Of a stretch of 64,000 bases of DNA, positions 42,950-51,434 are shown in pieces. Source of the stretch: Pararhodobacter sp. SW119 (GTDB lineage: Bacteria; Pseudomonadota; Alphaproteobacteria; Rhodobacterales; Rhodobacteraceae); the NCBI RefSeq assembly GCF_017811755.1, contig NZ_JADDJF010000016.1, forward strand, positions 1-64,000. The letters run 5' to 3'. Under the pieces are notes generated by a model. The model was not told where the DNA came from. It did no database searches and saw nothing but the letters and a program-made list of their open reading frames with translations. Within the stretch, counting starts at the first letter, position 1. Each line of letters opens with the position of its first letter. The position numbers and the translations under genes were made by a program.

Positions 42950-44215
42950 ATGCCGCTGCTGTCGTCCTGGATCGAGGCCGCCAACGATCCCGCCTGTCCC
43001 TTCCCGCTCAACAACCTGCCCTGCGGGGTCTTCTCGGTGGCCGGCGGGCCGCGCCACTGCGGCGTGGCCATCGGCGACCAGGTGCTCGACGTCACCGCCA
43101 TGGAACGCGCCGGGCTGATCTCGCTCGCCGACCGGGCGGTGCTGGACCGGCCCGAATGGAACGCCGTCATGGCGCTGGGCCCGGCCGCCTGGACGCGGTT
43201 GCGCAACCTGCTTTTCGGCTTCCTGCGCGCGGGATCGGACCTGCACAGTAGCGTCTCGCGCTACCTGCATCCGCTCTCGGCGGTGGAACTGCACCTGCCG
43301 TTCTCGGTGACCGAGTTCACCGATTTCTACGCCTCGCACCACCACGCGCAGAACGTCGGCACGATGTTCCGCGGGGCCGAGAATGCGCTGCCGCCGAACT
43401 GGCGGCACCTGCCCATCGGCTACAACGGGCGCGCCTCCTCGGTCGTCGTGTCGGGCACCGACCTGCACCGCCCCTGGGGCCAGCTGAAGGGGCCGAACGA
43501 CGCCGCGCCCCGCTTCGCCCCCTGCGAGCGCTTCGATTTCGAACTGGAGATGGGCGCCGTCGTCGGCACCCCCTCGCGCCTGGGCCGCCCGGTGACGGTG
43601 GCGCAGGCCGATGCGATGATCTTCGGCTATGTGCTGCTCAACGACTGGTCGGCGCGCGACATCCAGGCCTGGGAATACCAGCCGCTGGGCCCCTTCCAGG
43701 CCAAGGCGACGGCGACCACGATCAGCCCCTGGATCGTGACCCGCGCCGCGCTCGACCCGTTCCGCGTCGCCGCGCCCGAGCGCGAGCCCGAGTTGCTACC
43801 CTATCTGCACGAGCCCGGCCCCATGAACTACGACATCGAGCTCGAGGTCGAACTGACCCCGCAGGGCGGCGCGCCGGTGGTGATCACCCGCACGAACTAC
43901 CGCGAGATGTACTATTCCGCCGCCCAGCAACTGGCCCATCACACCACCGCCGGCGCGCCGATGCGCCCCGGCGACCTGCTGGGATCTGGCACCGTCTCGG
44001 GGCCCGAGCGCGACAACCGCGGCTCGCTTCTGGAACTCGCCTGGGGCGGCAAGGAGCCGCTGGACCTCGGCGGCGGCGTCACCCGCAGCTTCCTCGAGGA
44101 CAACGACCGCCTGACGCTGCGCGGCTGGGCCAGGGCCGAGGATTACACCATCGGCTTCGGCGAGTGTTCCGGCATCCTGCGCCCGGCCATCGCGCCGCCC
44201 TGGCCGGTGGACTGA
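42950..44215 (+). CDS. fahA: Fumarylacetoacetase
   Basis: Fumarylacetoacetase splits fumarylacetoacetate to fumarate and acetoacetate, the last step of homogentisate breakdown. The 421-residue protein has the metal-binding and catalytic sequences FTDFYASHHHAQNVG, FELEMGAVVG and LLNDWSARDIQAWEYQPLG of the FAH family, with length close to the family norm. A ribosome site AAGGAG lies 5 bases before the start. hmgA, the preceding enzyme, is not visible here. Confidence 0.95.
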   Translation: MPLLSSWIEAANDPACPFPLNNLPCGVFSVAGGPRHCGVAIGDQVLDVTAMERAGLISLADRAVLDRPEWNAVMALGPAAWTRLRNLLFGFLRAGSDLHSSVSRYLHPLSAVELHLPFSVTEFTDFYASHHHAQNVGTMFRGAENALPPNWRHLPIGYNGRASSVVVSGTDLHRPWGQLKGPNDAAPRFAPCERFDFELEMGAVVGTPSRLGRPVTVAQADAMIFGYVLLNDWSARDIQAWEYQPLGPFQAKATATTISPWIVTRAALDPFRVAAPEREPELLPYLHEPGPMNYDIELEVELTPQGGAPVVITRTNYREMYYSAAQQLAHHTTAGAPMRPGDLLGSGTVSGPERDNRGSLLELAWGGKEPLDLGGGVTRSFLEDNDRLTLRGWARAEDYTIGFGECSGILRPAIAPPWPVD

Positions 44216-44509
44216 CGCCGCCGCCGGAACCCGCCCTCCGGCCGGCGGGCGACCGGGTCGCGCCCGCACCACGGCCCACCCACCCGCCCCCGTGGCGCGG
44301 GCGCGACCCGTCCCGACGCCGATCAGGTTTCCCGCGCCCCGGGACCCTGGCGCTGCGCCGGACCCCGGGGCCGGGGCCCGCAGGGCCACGGGCGGGGGCG
44401 GGCAGCCCCCGGCGCGGCGCGCCCCCTCGATGGGGGCAAGCCGCGCACGCCCTTGTCTCGAGGATGCGCCCATCGAGGGGACACCGCGCGGTTGACCCCG
44501 CGGCCCGCG
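44216..44509. other. Very GC-rich gene-free stretch
   Basis: No gene is supported between fahA and the BrnA-like gene. The DNA is almost entirely G and C, with repeated short inverted repeats such as CCGGCCGGCGGG near 44237, so open frames here are compositional artefacts. Confidence 0.5.
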
Positions 44510-45043
44510 CTACTTCGTGAATTCCGCCACCACATCCGGCCTCAGCGCGCGCAATTCCGGCGGCAGGTCCAGGGCGATCTCTTCGTCCAGCAGCCAGGCG
44601 CACTTTTGCCGCAGCGCCAGTTCCTCGCGCCGGTCGACGCGGCCCTGGGCCATCCGCTCGTTCTGCCGGGTGATGCGCAGGAAGAATTTATGCGCCTCGG
44701 TGTAGTAGCGCTCCAGCCGGGCCGGGCGGTAGACCACGGACTCGGGCCCGTTCAGCGCCCGCGACAGTCGCGCCAGCATGAAGGCCCGCAGCACCTGGTT
44801 GATCCGGCCGTGGAAATTGATCCCCATCAGCCGGAAGAAGCGCACCACGTCCTCGTCCAGCCGGATGGTCATCTTGGTGCGCCGCGGCTCGGGCGCGGCC
44901 TGGGCGACCGCCTGCCACTCCTCGGGGATGAACCCGCCCTCGCGCAGGCCGCGGTTCAGCGCGCGCTCCAGATCCTTCATCGTGTCGGCGAGGTGGTGAT
45001 AATGCGCGCGTTCGGCGGCGACGGCCTTGGTCATCCGGGTCAT
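44510..45043 (-). CDS. BrnA-like antitoxin-family protein without BrnT
   Basis: The 177-residue protein carries a BrnA-type domain in its middle: RTKMTIRLDEDVVRFFRLMG followed by RINQVLRAFMLARL, a ribbon-helix-helix DNA-binding region. The N-terminal 55 residues and a C-terminal extension of about 70 residues (to EIALDLPPELRALRPDVV) are not part of the usual 80-100-residue BrnA. No BrnT toxin lies next to it. It may act as a stand-alone regulator. Starts at 45043 and 45034 are both possible. Confidence 0.75.
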   Translation of the reverse strand: MTRMTKAVAAERAHYHHLADTMKDLERALNRGLREGGFIPEEWQAVAQAAPEPRRTKMTIRLDEDVVRFFRLMGINFHGRINQVLRAFMLARLSRALNGPESVVYRPARLERYYTEAHKFFLRITRQNERMAQGRVDRREELALRQKCAWLLDEEIALDLPPELRALRPDVVAEFTK

Positions 45044-45117
45044 TCGAAGTCCTGCTCGGCAGAGGGTGCAGCGGTTTGCGACGGGTATGCCCGCCGCGCC
45101 TTTCCATATGGTGAGCG

Positions 45118-45184
45118 CAGCGTTCGGAACTGCCATACGCTTGCCATACGCTTGCCAGCCACTTGCCATACGCTTTCCGGCACC
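45118..45184 (+). repeat. Dispersed repeat, copy 3 (partial)
   Basis: This matches the last 70 bases of the repeats at 1-182 and 36997-37179: GTTCGGAACT, then GCCATACGCTT twice, a degenerate unit, and CTTTCCGGCACCC. The hairpin half is absent. It lies in the divergent gap between the BrnA-like gene and the cytochrome c' gene, where it could overlap promoter DNA. Confidence 0.8.
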
Positions 45185-45312
45185 CTTGCCAGCCCGCCGC
45201 AAGCGCCGTTTTCTCGCCCCCACCGCGTCTTCACGATCCTGTGACGCGCCCAGCCCCGGCTTCCATTGTCACCCCGGCGCGGTAAGCTTTCCCCAGCCAA
45301 CGGGAGAAAGCC

Positions 45313-45774
45313 ATGCATCGTCCACTGATCGCCGCCGCCCTTGCCACCAGCCTCTGCGCGCCCTTCGCAGCCCACGCGAACGAGGCCGGGGAAGCCGCTG
45401 TAAAGGCAAGACAATCCCTGATGACGCTGATCGCCTACAACCTCGGCCCGATGGCCCAGATGGCGCAGGGACGCGTCGATTACGACGCCGAGGTTGCGCA
45501 GGCCGCCGCCGACAATCTCTACACTCTCACCCGCCACTCGCAGGAACGGCTCTGGCCCGAGGGCACGGCCCACGGCATCTTCGAGGGCACCGCCGCCCGC
45601 CCCGAGATCTGGCAGAACCTCGAAGAATTCTCCAATCTTTACGCGACCTTGCAAGGCGCAGCTGCCACGATGCAGGGAGCCGCTGGCGACGGACTGCAGG
45701 CGCTGCAGGGCGCGCTGGGCGATGTCGGCGGCGCGTGCCGGTCCTGCCACGACGACTTCCGCGTATCAGACTGA
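45313..45774 (+). CDS. Cytochrome c'
   Basis: The 153-residue protein has a signal peptide (to about residue 22, ATSLCAPFAAHA) and the C-terminal heme motif CRSCHDDFR (Cys142, Cys145, His146), as in cytochromes c', which are four-helix bundles that bind NO or CO. In Rhodobacter such proteins protect against nitric oxide. The diheme cytochrome gene starts 4 bp after its stop, so the two are probably cotranscribed. Confidence 0.88.
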   Translation: MHRPLIAAALATSLCAPFAAHANEAGEAAVKARQSLMTLIAYNLGPMAQMAQGRVDYDAEVAQAAADNLYTLTRHSQERLWPEGTAHGIFEGTAARPEIWQNLEEFSNLYATLQGAAATMQGAAGDGLQALQGALGDVGGACRSCHDDFRVSD

Positions 45775-45778
45775 GGGC

Positions 45779-46675
45779 ATGCGACGTATAGGCTGGCTCG
45801 TCCTCATCGCCGCAAGTCTCGGTGCGCTCCTCTGGTGGCTTGCCCGCCCCTCCGACCTGCCCGACGCGACCCGCGCCGCCCTTGATGCCCACAGGCCCGA
45901 TCCCGCGCACGGTGAACGGATCTTCTGGGCCACCGGCTGCGCCGGCTGCCACGCCCCCCCCGACCTCGACTCCGGGGCCCCGCCCGAGGCACGCCTCGTC
46001 CTTTCCGGCGGCCGCCGCCTCGAAAGCCCCTTCGGCACCTTCGTCGCCCCCAATGTCTCGCCCGACCCGGTCAACGGGATCGGCGACTGGAGCCTGCATG
46101 ATTTCGCCCGCGCCATGCTGCGCGGCGTGTCACCGGAGGGCGCGCACTACTATCCCGCCTTTCCCTATACCAGCTACCTGCGCGCCCGACCCGAGGATGT
46201 CGCCGACCTCTGGGCGTTCTGGCAGACGCTGCCGGCGGTCGAAACGCCCTCCGCGGCGCATGAGCTGCCCTTTCCATTCACTATCCGAAGTGGCTTGGGG
46301 ATATGGAAGTTCCTGAACATGAACGAGGATTTCGTTTTCCCCGGGGATGGTGCGGCCCCGGTCATGCGCGGCCGGTACCTGGTTGAAGCCCTGGGCCACT
46401 GCGCCGAATGCCATACGCCGCGGAACCTGGCGGGTGGGCTCGACGTCGGGCGCTGGATGGCGGGGGCGCCAAACCCGTCCGGCGACGGGCGCATCCCGCG
46501 CATCCCGGATCCGAGCTGGTCAGCCGAGGATATCGAGGCCTACCTGTTCAGCGGGTTCACCCCCGATTTCGACGTGGTTGGGGGATCGATGGCCGATGTC
46601 GTGCAGCACATGGCCCAGCTTCCCGCTGAAGATCGCGCCGCAATCGCCGCCTATCTGCGCGCACTGGTGGAGTGA
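45779..46675 (+). CDS. Membrane-anchored diheme cytochrome c
   Basis: The 298-residue protein has an N-terminal anchor (WLVLIAASLGALLWWLA) and two heme sites: CAGCH (Cys54, Cys57, His58) and CAECH (Cys208, Cys211, His212). The layout resembles the cytochrome subunit of alcohol or aldehyde dehydrogenases and similar electron-transfer c-type proteins. Electron partner is unknown. It follows the cytochrome c' gene closely, and alr starts 67 bp after it. Confidence 0.88.
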   Translation: MRRIGWLVLIAASLGALLWWLARPSDLPDATRAALDAHRPDPAHGERIFWATGCAGCHAPPDLDSGAPPEARLVLSGGRRLESPFGTFVAPNVSPDPVNGIGDWSLHDFARAMLRGVSPEGAHYYPAFPYTSYLRARPEDVADLWAFWQTLPAVETPSAAHELPFPFTIRSGLGIWKFLNMNEDFVFPGDGAAPVMRGRYLVEALGHCAECHTPRNLAGGLDVGRWMAGAPNPSGDGRIPRIPDPSWSAEDIEAYLFSGFTPDFDVVGGSMADVVQHMAQLPAEDRAAIAAYLRALVE

Positions 46676-46742
46676 TCGCCCCGGACCGAACAGAGCGGCG
46701 AAGGCGACTTGACTTGCCCATCGCGCAATGGCCAAAGGCGTC

Positions 46743-47786
46743 ATGGGTGCCGCGCGTCTGACAATCGATCTCGACTCCATCGCCGCCAACTGGGAGCGTC
46801 TGGCCGAACGCTCCGCCGGCGCTGCCGGCGTGACGATCAAGGCGGACGCCTATGGGTTGGGTGCCGCGCCCGTCGCGCGCCGCCTCGCCCGATCCGGCGC
46901 CCGCCAGTTCTTCGTTGCCCTGGCGGAAGAGGGCGCAGCGATCCGGCAGGCTGTCGGGGCCAGCGCAGAAATATTCATTTATTCCGGACACATGGAAGGT
47001 GATGCTCAGACCATACGTAACCTTGGCCTGATCCCTCTCGTGAACTCCGCCGAACAACTCGCCCGGCATCTGGAGGCGTTGCCGGGTCTTCCTTTCGGTA
47101 TCCAGCTCGATTCAGGGATGAACCGGCTAGGGATGGAGCCGGCGGAATGGGCGGCGGTGCGCGATCTGGCGCTGCGGGCGCAACCGCGCCTGCTCCTCTC
47201 GCATCTCGCCTGTTCCGATGAACCCGATCACCCGATGAATGCGGCGCAGCTTCGCAGTTTCACGCAAATGACCGAGGGTTGCGACGTCCCGCGCTCGTTG
47301 TCGGCGACCGGCGGCATCCTGCTTGGACCGGACTATCACTTCGACCTCACCCGCCCGGGGATCGGCGTCTACGGTGGCGCGCCCTTTAGCGAGGCTTATC
47401 CGGTCGTGACCCTTGATTTGCCGGTGATCCAGGTGCGCGATCTGGCCGCCGGAGAACCCGTGGGGTATGGCTGCACCTGGACTGCGTCCGCGCCTACACG
47501 CGTGGCGACGCTTGGGGCGGGCTATGCCGACGGCATTCTGCGATATCTCTCAAATCGCGCAACGCTTTGGGCAGGCAGCGTTCCTTGCCCCCTCGTAGGG
47601 CGCGTTTCGATGGATCTGGTGACGGTCGATGTGACCCATCTAGCGGATATTCCGGACTCGATGGAGCTGCTCGGCGCGCATCAGGGCATCGACGATCTGG
47701 CGGATGCCGCCGGGACCATCGGTTACGAGATCCTGTCCGCGCTTGGTGCGCGTTATCGCCGACGATACCTCGGTCAGCGTCCCTGA
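46743..47786 (+). CDS. alr: Alanine racemase
   Basis: Alr interconverts L- and D-alanine with pyridoxal phosphate, supplying D-Ala for peptidoglycan. The 347-residue protein has the PLP-Lys motif VTIKADAYGLG (Lys33 from this start) and downstream YGCTWTASAPTRVATLGAGYADG (in parts, YGCTWTASAPT and LGAGYADG) around the second catalytic region. I prefer ATG 46743, which has AAAGG upstream, over the in-frame ATG at 46728. It is convergent with the glycosyltransferase gene 55 bp on. Confidence 0.9.
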   Translation: MGAARLTIDLDSIAANWERLAERSAGAAGVTIKADAYGLGAAPVARRLARSGARQFFVALAEEGAAIRQAVGASAEIFIYSGHMEGDAQTIRNLGLIPLVNSAEQLARHLEALPGLPFGIQLDSGMNRLGMEPAEWAAVRDLALRAQPRLLLSHLACSDEPDHPMNAAQLRSFTQMTEGCDVPRSLSATGGILLGPDYHFDLTRPGIGVYGGAPFSEAYPVVTLDLPVIQVRDLAAGEPVGYGCTWTASAPTRVATLGAGYADGILRYLSNRATLWAGSVPCPLVGRVSMDLVTVDVTHLADIPDSMELLGAHQGIDDLADAAGTIGYEILSALGARYRRRYLGQRP

Positions 47787-47841
47787 TATTTTTCCTTTTC
47801 ATCGGGGCTGCGGACGTCGCGGGCAGACGGAGCAATCTCGG

Positions 47842-50388
47842 TTACCTTGCGCGCGTCGCGCGGAGGACTTTGGCCACGCGTTCTGCAAGGCACTCCGGGG
47901 TGCGCTCGTCCTTCTCGAAGGGCACCGGGATGCCGTTTGCGGCGTTGCGCACGGCCTCTCCCTGCGCGCCGAGGTCGAACGCGAGCGTGGGCAGGCCGGT
48001 GGCAAGGCATTCATGCACCGTGTAGGAAAATGTCTCGGGCCAGATTGAAGGGATCAGCCAATGGGTTACCCCGTAGCGCGCGGCCAGGTGGGGGATATCC
48101 TCGATCGCGTAGATGCCGTGCACCGGCACATCGTCGGCGAGCGGATACCCCGGCGCGATGCGTCCGATCAGCGCAAGGCTGGCATCCTGTTCGGCGTGCA
48201 TCTTCCTTGAAAGCGCGGAAAGGACGGCGGCGCCTTTCTGCGGACCGATCGCCCCCAGCACCCCGAGGACGATACGCCCGTCCTTCGGCGCTGTAAGCCG
48301 GGGTATCGCGTGCGGAAGCGCATGGGGGTTGAAGTGGAGGCGATCCTTCGCCTTGGGATAGACGCTTTCAACGATCCGCGCGCTCTCCCGAGAAAAGACT
48401 ATCAGGCGATCGGAGGCGTCGATCACGCGACCCCATGCAGCGCGCCAGTCGGCCAGTGACATCGTGCTTCCATCCGCGCGCCGATACTGATGAGCCGGGT
48501 CGTCGGAATCGATCGGCGGAATCCCGCGATAGATCCCGTCATGATCCAGAAGCGTGTAGGAGGGGCTGAGGGGGAGGAAGTCATGGAAAAGGATGTCGAG
48601 TGCGGCGCCGTCGGACAATCGCAACAGAAGGTCCGGTATGTCACCAAGGTCCGGGTCGCCGACAGCGCAGGAATAGACGATCCGTCGCTTGCGCAGGGGC
48701 GTCAGCAAACGCACGGCGAGATCGATATCGTCGCTGTTGCCGATCACCCTGCCCAGCGGCGTATCCAGCTCCAGCCGATACCGCCAGGCCCCGCCGAGTC
48801 GCAGGACGAGGGAGACGGTTTCGGAGCGCACGCGATCCTGCAGGTAGTTCTCGGCGCCGCCGCCCAACGAGTGCGCGATATGGATCGGGATCCTGTCGAT
48901 CGTTCTCAGGCTGTCCGCCCAGGCTAAGGCAGTGACCAAGCGTGGGGTAATGAGCGGGTCGTCGCGGATGAAGTCCTGCACGATGCGATCGTAGCCAGGA
49001 TAGCGCTCTGAAATGATGGCGTTGTTTTTCTGGACAAGCGCCAGTTTGCTGGGGCCGAAGCTGGCGCCGCCACGGTGTTCGACGAAAAGGTTCGGCACAG
49101 CCACATGTCGCCCGCCCTTCGCCACTGCGCGCCGGCACCAATCGACCTCTTCTCCATAGCCGCGACCGAAAACCGGGTCGAAGCCGCCGAGGCGCTGCAA
49201 CCATTCGCGCTGCACGGCGATGCAGAACCCGACACCCGTGGGTGTGACGACTTGCGGCGATGTTTTGGCGATCCGTTCGCGCAGGGTGACATCGATTGCG
49301 TCCAGTTGTCCTGGCTCCAGAGCGGCGCGCGCGCAGATCACCGGGGCAGTGTAGATTTCCGCGTCGTTGGATAGCGGCGTCGTCGTGGCGATCGAGGGAT
49401 CGCCGAGCGGCGCGACAAGCCTGCTCGCCCATCTCGGCGGTACCATCGCATCGCTGTTGAGCAGAATGACGGGGCCGCTGTCGTGCTGAGCCGCCGCGAA
49501 GCCGCGATTGACCGAACCGATAAATCCCAGGTTGGTCTCGTTCTCACGCAGTTCAATCTTGTCTGCGTCCGGGTGTCTGGCAACCCAATCGCGCAGCCAT
49601 GGCCGTACGCGAGGGTCGGTGGACTGGTCCTCGATCAAGATCAGCCGAAACGGAAGGTCCGTATGGGCCATGACACGATCAAGCATTTCTGCCAGCAATT
49701 CGAACGCGTTGAAGACTGGAATGATGACGGTGATCATCTCGGGCGGAGGAGAAGGCGACGCGGTTCGATCGGCGGGCTCAAGGAATCGAGGGTCCAGCAT
49801 CGCTTCGGACTCGGTCTGTCCCAAGCGAAGGGCCGTCTTTATACGCCGGGGCAGGTCGGGATCATTGCGCAACAAACCCTTCGCGATAATCGGAAGCAGC
49901 GGGACTGCGTCGCGCCAGAAGCGCAGCTTCAGCCGGCGCTCGGCCAGATACCTTGCTCGCGTGACATGCAGCTCGACGCGTATCGATTCAGTCTTTTCCT
50001 CGACGCCCTCAAGCTCCAGCAGCAGCGGACCTTCCTCGAACGGTAGACTGGCGCGGAAGCCGACATGCTTGTCGCACCCGAGAGCGGCGGCCACATCGTC
50101 GCGTTCTTCTCGTGGTTGGCGCCAGATCTGCGTTCTGCCCAGGCGAATTCCAATCCCCGACGCGAGCGTCCAACCGCGCAGATGAAGTCGGCCTTGGTGC
50201 AAGCGGACCGCTTCCAGATAACCCAGCGTAGCGTTGTTGCCGTCCGCAAGTCGGCATCCCGGCAGGGTCAGGTCCAGGTGATGGTCCTTGTAGTAGGCGC
50301 GCAACCACCGATACCGGGACAGCTGATATCGCGCCTTGTCGCGCCAGACATGCAATCGGTTCGCGGGCGGATCGGTGAAGAAACTCAT
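47842..50388 (-). CDS. Bifunctional glycosyltransferase (GT2 plus GT4-like)
   Basis: The 848-residue protein has an N-terminal region (1-200) without a recognised domain, a GT2 domain (about 215-450; VIIPVFNAFELLAEML, then LLNSDAMVP) and a C-terminal GT4-type part (about 690-840; ALIGRIAPGYPLADDVP and FSYTVHECLATGLPTLAFDL). No membrane segments are evident. It probably adds two sugars to a cell-surface or secreted glycan. The GT2 gene upstream (50398) lies 9 bp away, so the two form one unit. Confidence 0.85.
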   Translation of the reverse strand: MSFFTDPPANRLHVWRDKARYQLSRYRWLRAYYKDHHLDLTLPGCRLADGNNATLGYLEAVRLHQGRLHLRGWTLASGIGIRLGRTQIWRQPREERDDVAAALGCDKHVGFRASLPFEEGPLLLELEGVEEKTESIRVELHVTRARYLAERRLKLRFWRDAVPLLPIIAKGLLRNDPDLPRRIKTALRLGQTESEAMLDPRFLEPADRTASPSPPPEMITVIIPVFNAFELLAEMLDRVMAHTDLPFRLILIEDQSTDPRVRPWLRDWVARHPDADKIELRENETNLGFIGSVNRGFAAAQHDSGPVILLNSDAMVPPRWASRLVAPLGDPSIATTTPLSNDAEIYTAPVICARAALEPGQLDAIDVTLRERIAKTSPQVVTPTGVGFCIAVQREWLQRLGGFDPVFGRGYGEEVDWCRRAVAKGGRHVAVPNLFVEHRGGASFGPSKLALVQKNNAIISERYPGYDRIVQDFIRDDPLITPRLVTALAWADSLRTIDRIPIHIAHSLGGGAENYLQDRVRSETVSLVLRLGGAWRYRLELDTPLGRVIGNSDDIDLAVRLLTPLRKRRIVYSCAVGDPDLGDIPDLLLRLSDGAALDILFHDFLPLSPSYTLLDHDGIYRGIPPIDSDDPAHQYRRADGSTMSLADWRAAWGRVIDASDRLIVFSRESARIVESVYPKAKDRLHFNPHALPHAIPRLTAPKDGRIVLGVLGAIGPQKGAAVLSALSRKMHAEQDASLALIGRIAPGYPLADDVPVHGIYAIEDIPHLAARYGVTHWLIPSIWPETFSYTVHECLATGLPTLAFDLGAQGEAVRNAANGIPVPFEKDERTPECLAERVAKVLRATRAR

Positions 50389-50397
50389 AGCGCGCCC

Positions 50398-51333
50398 TTA
50401 CAGCTTGCCGATCGCAGCGGCCAGATGGATCAGGGCTGTCTCGGCGGAAGACTGTCGGTGGACACCGAATTCGCGCATCAGCTGCAACCTGGTCAGGGGT
50501 GTGGCGCTGGGCCAACGGCGCGCGAATTCCTCGGCCACGGGTGTCAGCGGCACATTCGCTGCATTCAGCGCGGCCATGTTCGCAGCGATCCAGTCACGCA
50601 ACCTGCCATCCAGCAGGGACGCAAGGCGCGCGCTGCGCGCCTGATGGGTAGACCGAATGCCCATCGCGTTCGTGTCGTGCTGACGATAGTCTAGCACGAC
50701 GTTTCCATCGGCCACGATCCGGGCGTCGCACGCGGCGAATAGCAGGTAGAGCCACCAGTCATGATGCGGCACGGCCTGAACACCGGCGCGACGCACGATC
50801 TGCACGGCGGCTCGATTCATCGTCAGGGTGTGACCTGACAGGATGTTCTGCACCACGGCATTCGCAAAAGACGGCCCGCGTGCCCATCGCGCTGACAGGA
50901 TTTCTCCGCGCGTTTCGATGTCGACGACCCGGTATCGTGCGGCCCAGGCGCAGGGGCTGTCGGCCGATTGGCGCAGAACCTGCAGCGCGCTCGAAAGCTT
51001 GTGCGGGAACCAGACGTCGTCCTGATCGGCCAAGGCCACGATGCCCGCGGGCAGCTCTGGATGGCACAGAAGCTGAAGGAAATTTGCTGCGCTTCCTTTC
51101 TGCGGACCTTTCAGGATGCGCGCGACGCGCCCGGGATGGCGGTTGGCAAATTCCGCGAGCACGGCGTGTGTACCATCGATCGATCCGTCATCACTGACCC
51201 ACAGGGACCAGTCCTGGTGGCTCTGACCCAACAGCGAGTCGAGTTGTGCCGGCAGCCAGCGCGCGCCGTTCAAGGTGCACATGAGGATGCTGACATGCTC
51301 GCGCGGGGGGCAAGACGAATGCACGGTCACCAT
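50398..51333 (-). CDS. Family 2 glycosyltransferase
   Basis: The 311-residue protein is a GT2 enzyme with SILMCTLNGARWLPAQLDSL at the start, LWVSDDGSIDGT (the nucleotide-sugar binding DDGS) and IVALADQDDVWFPHKL with a DxD-type metal site. This resembles rhamnosyl- and related transferases. It precedes the bifunctional glycosyltransferase gene by 9 bp on the same strand. Neither flippase nor polymerase genes are in the window, so the glycan is unknown. Confidence 0.88.
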   Translation of the reverse strand: MVTVHSSCPPREHVSILMCTLNGARWLPAQLDSLLGQSHQDWSLWVSDDGSIDGTHAVLAEFANRHPGRVARILKGPQKGSAANFLQLLCHPELPAGIVALADQDDVWFPHKLSSALQVLRQSADSPCAWAARYRVVDIETRGEILSARWARGPSFANAVVQNILSGHTLTMNRAAVQIVRRAGVQAVPHHDWWLYLLFAACDARIVADGNVVLDYRQHDTNAMGIRSTHQARSARLASLLDGRLRDWIAANMAALNAANVPLTPVAEEFARRWPSATPLTRLQLMREFGVHRQSSAETALIHLAAAIGKL

Positions 51334-51434
51334 GATCGAAGGTTATGGCAGCCCCCAAGCGACACGGCAACGCGACGAAATCGGGTCGCGATCACGCACG
51401 CGGTCGGCATGAACCGAAGCCTTGAGTTGCTGTC

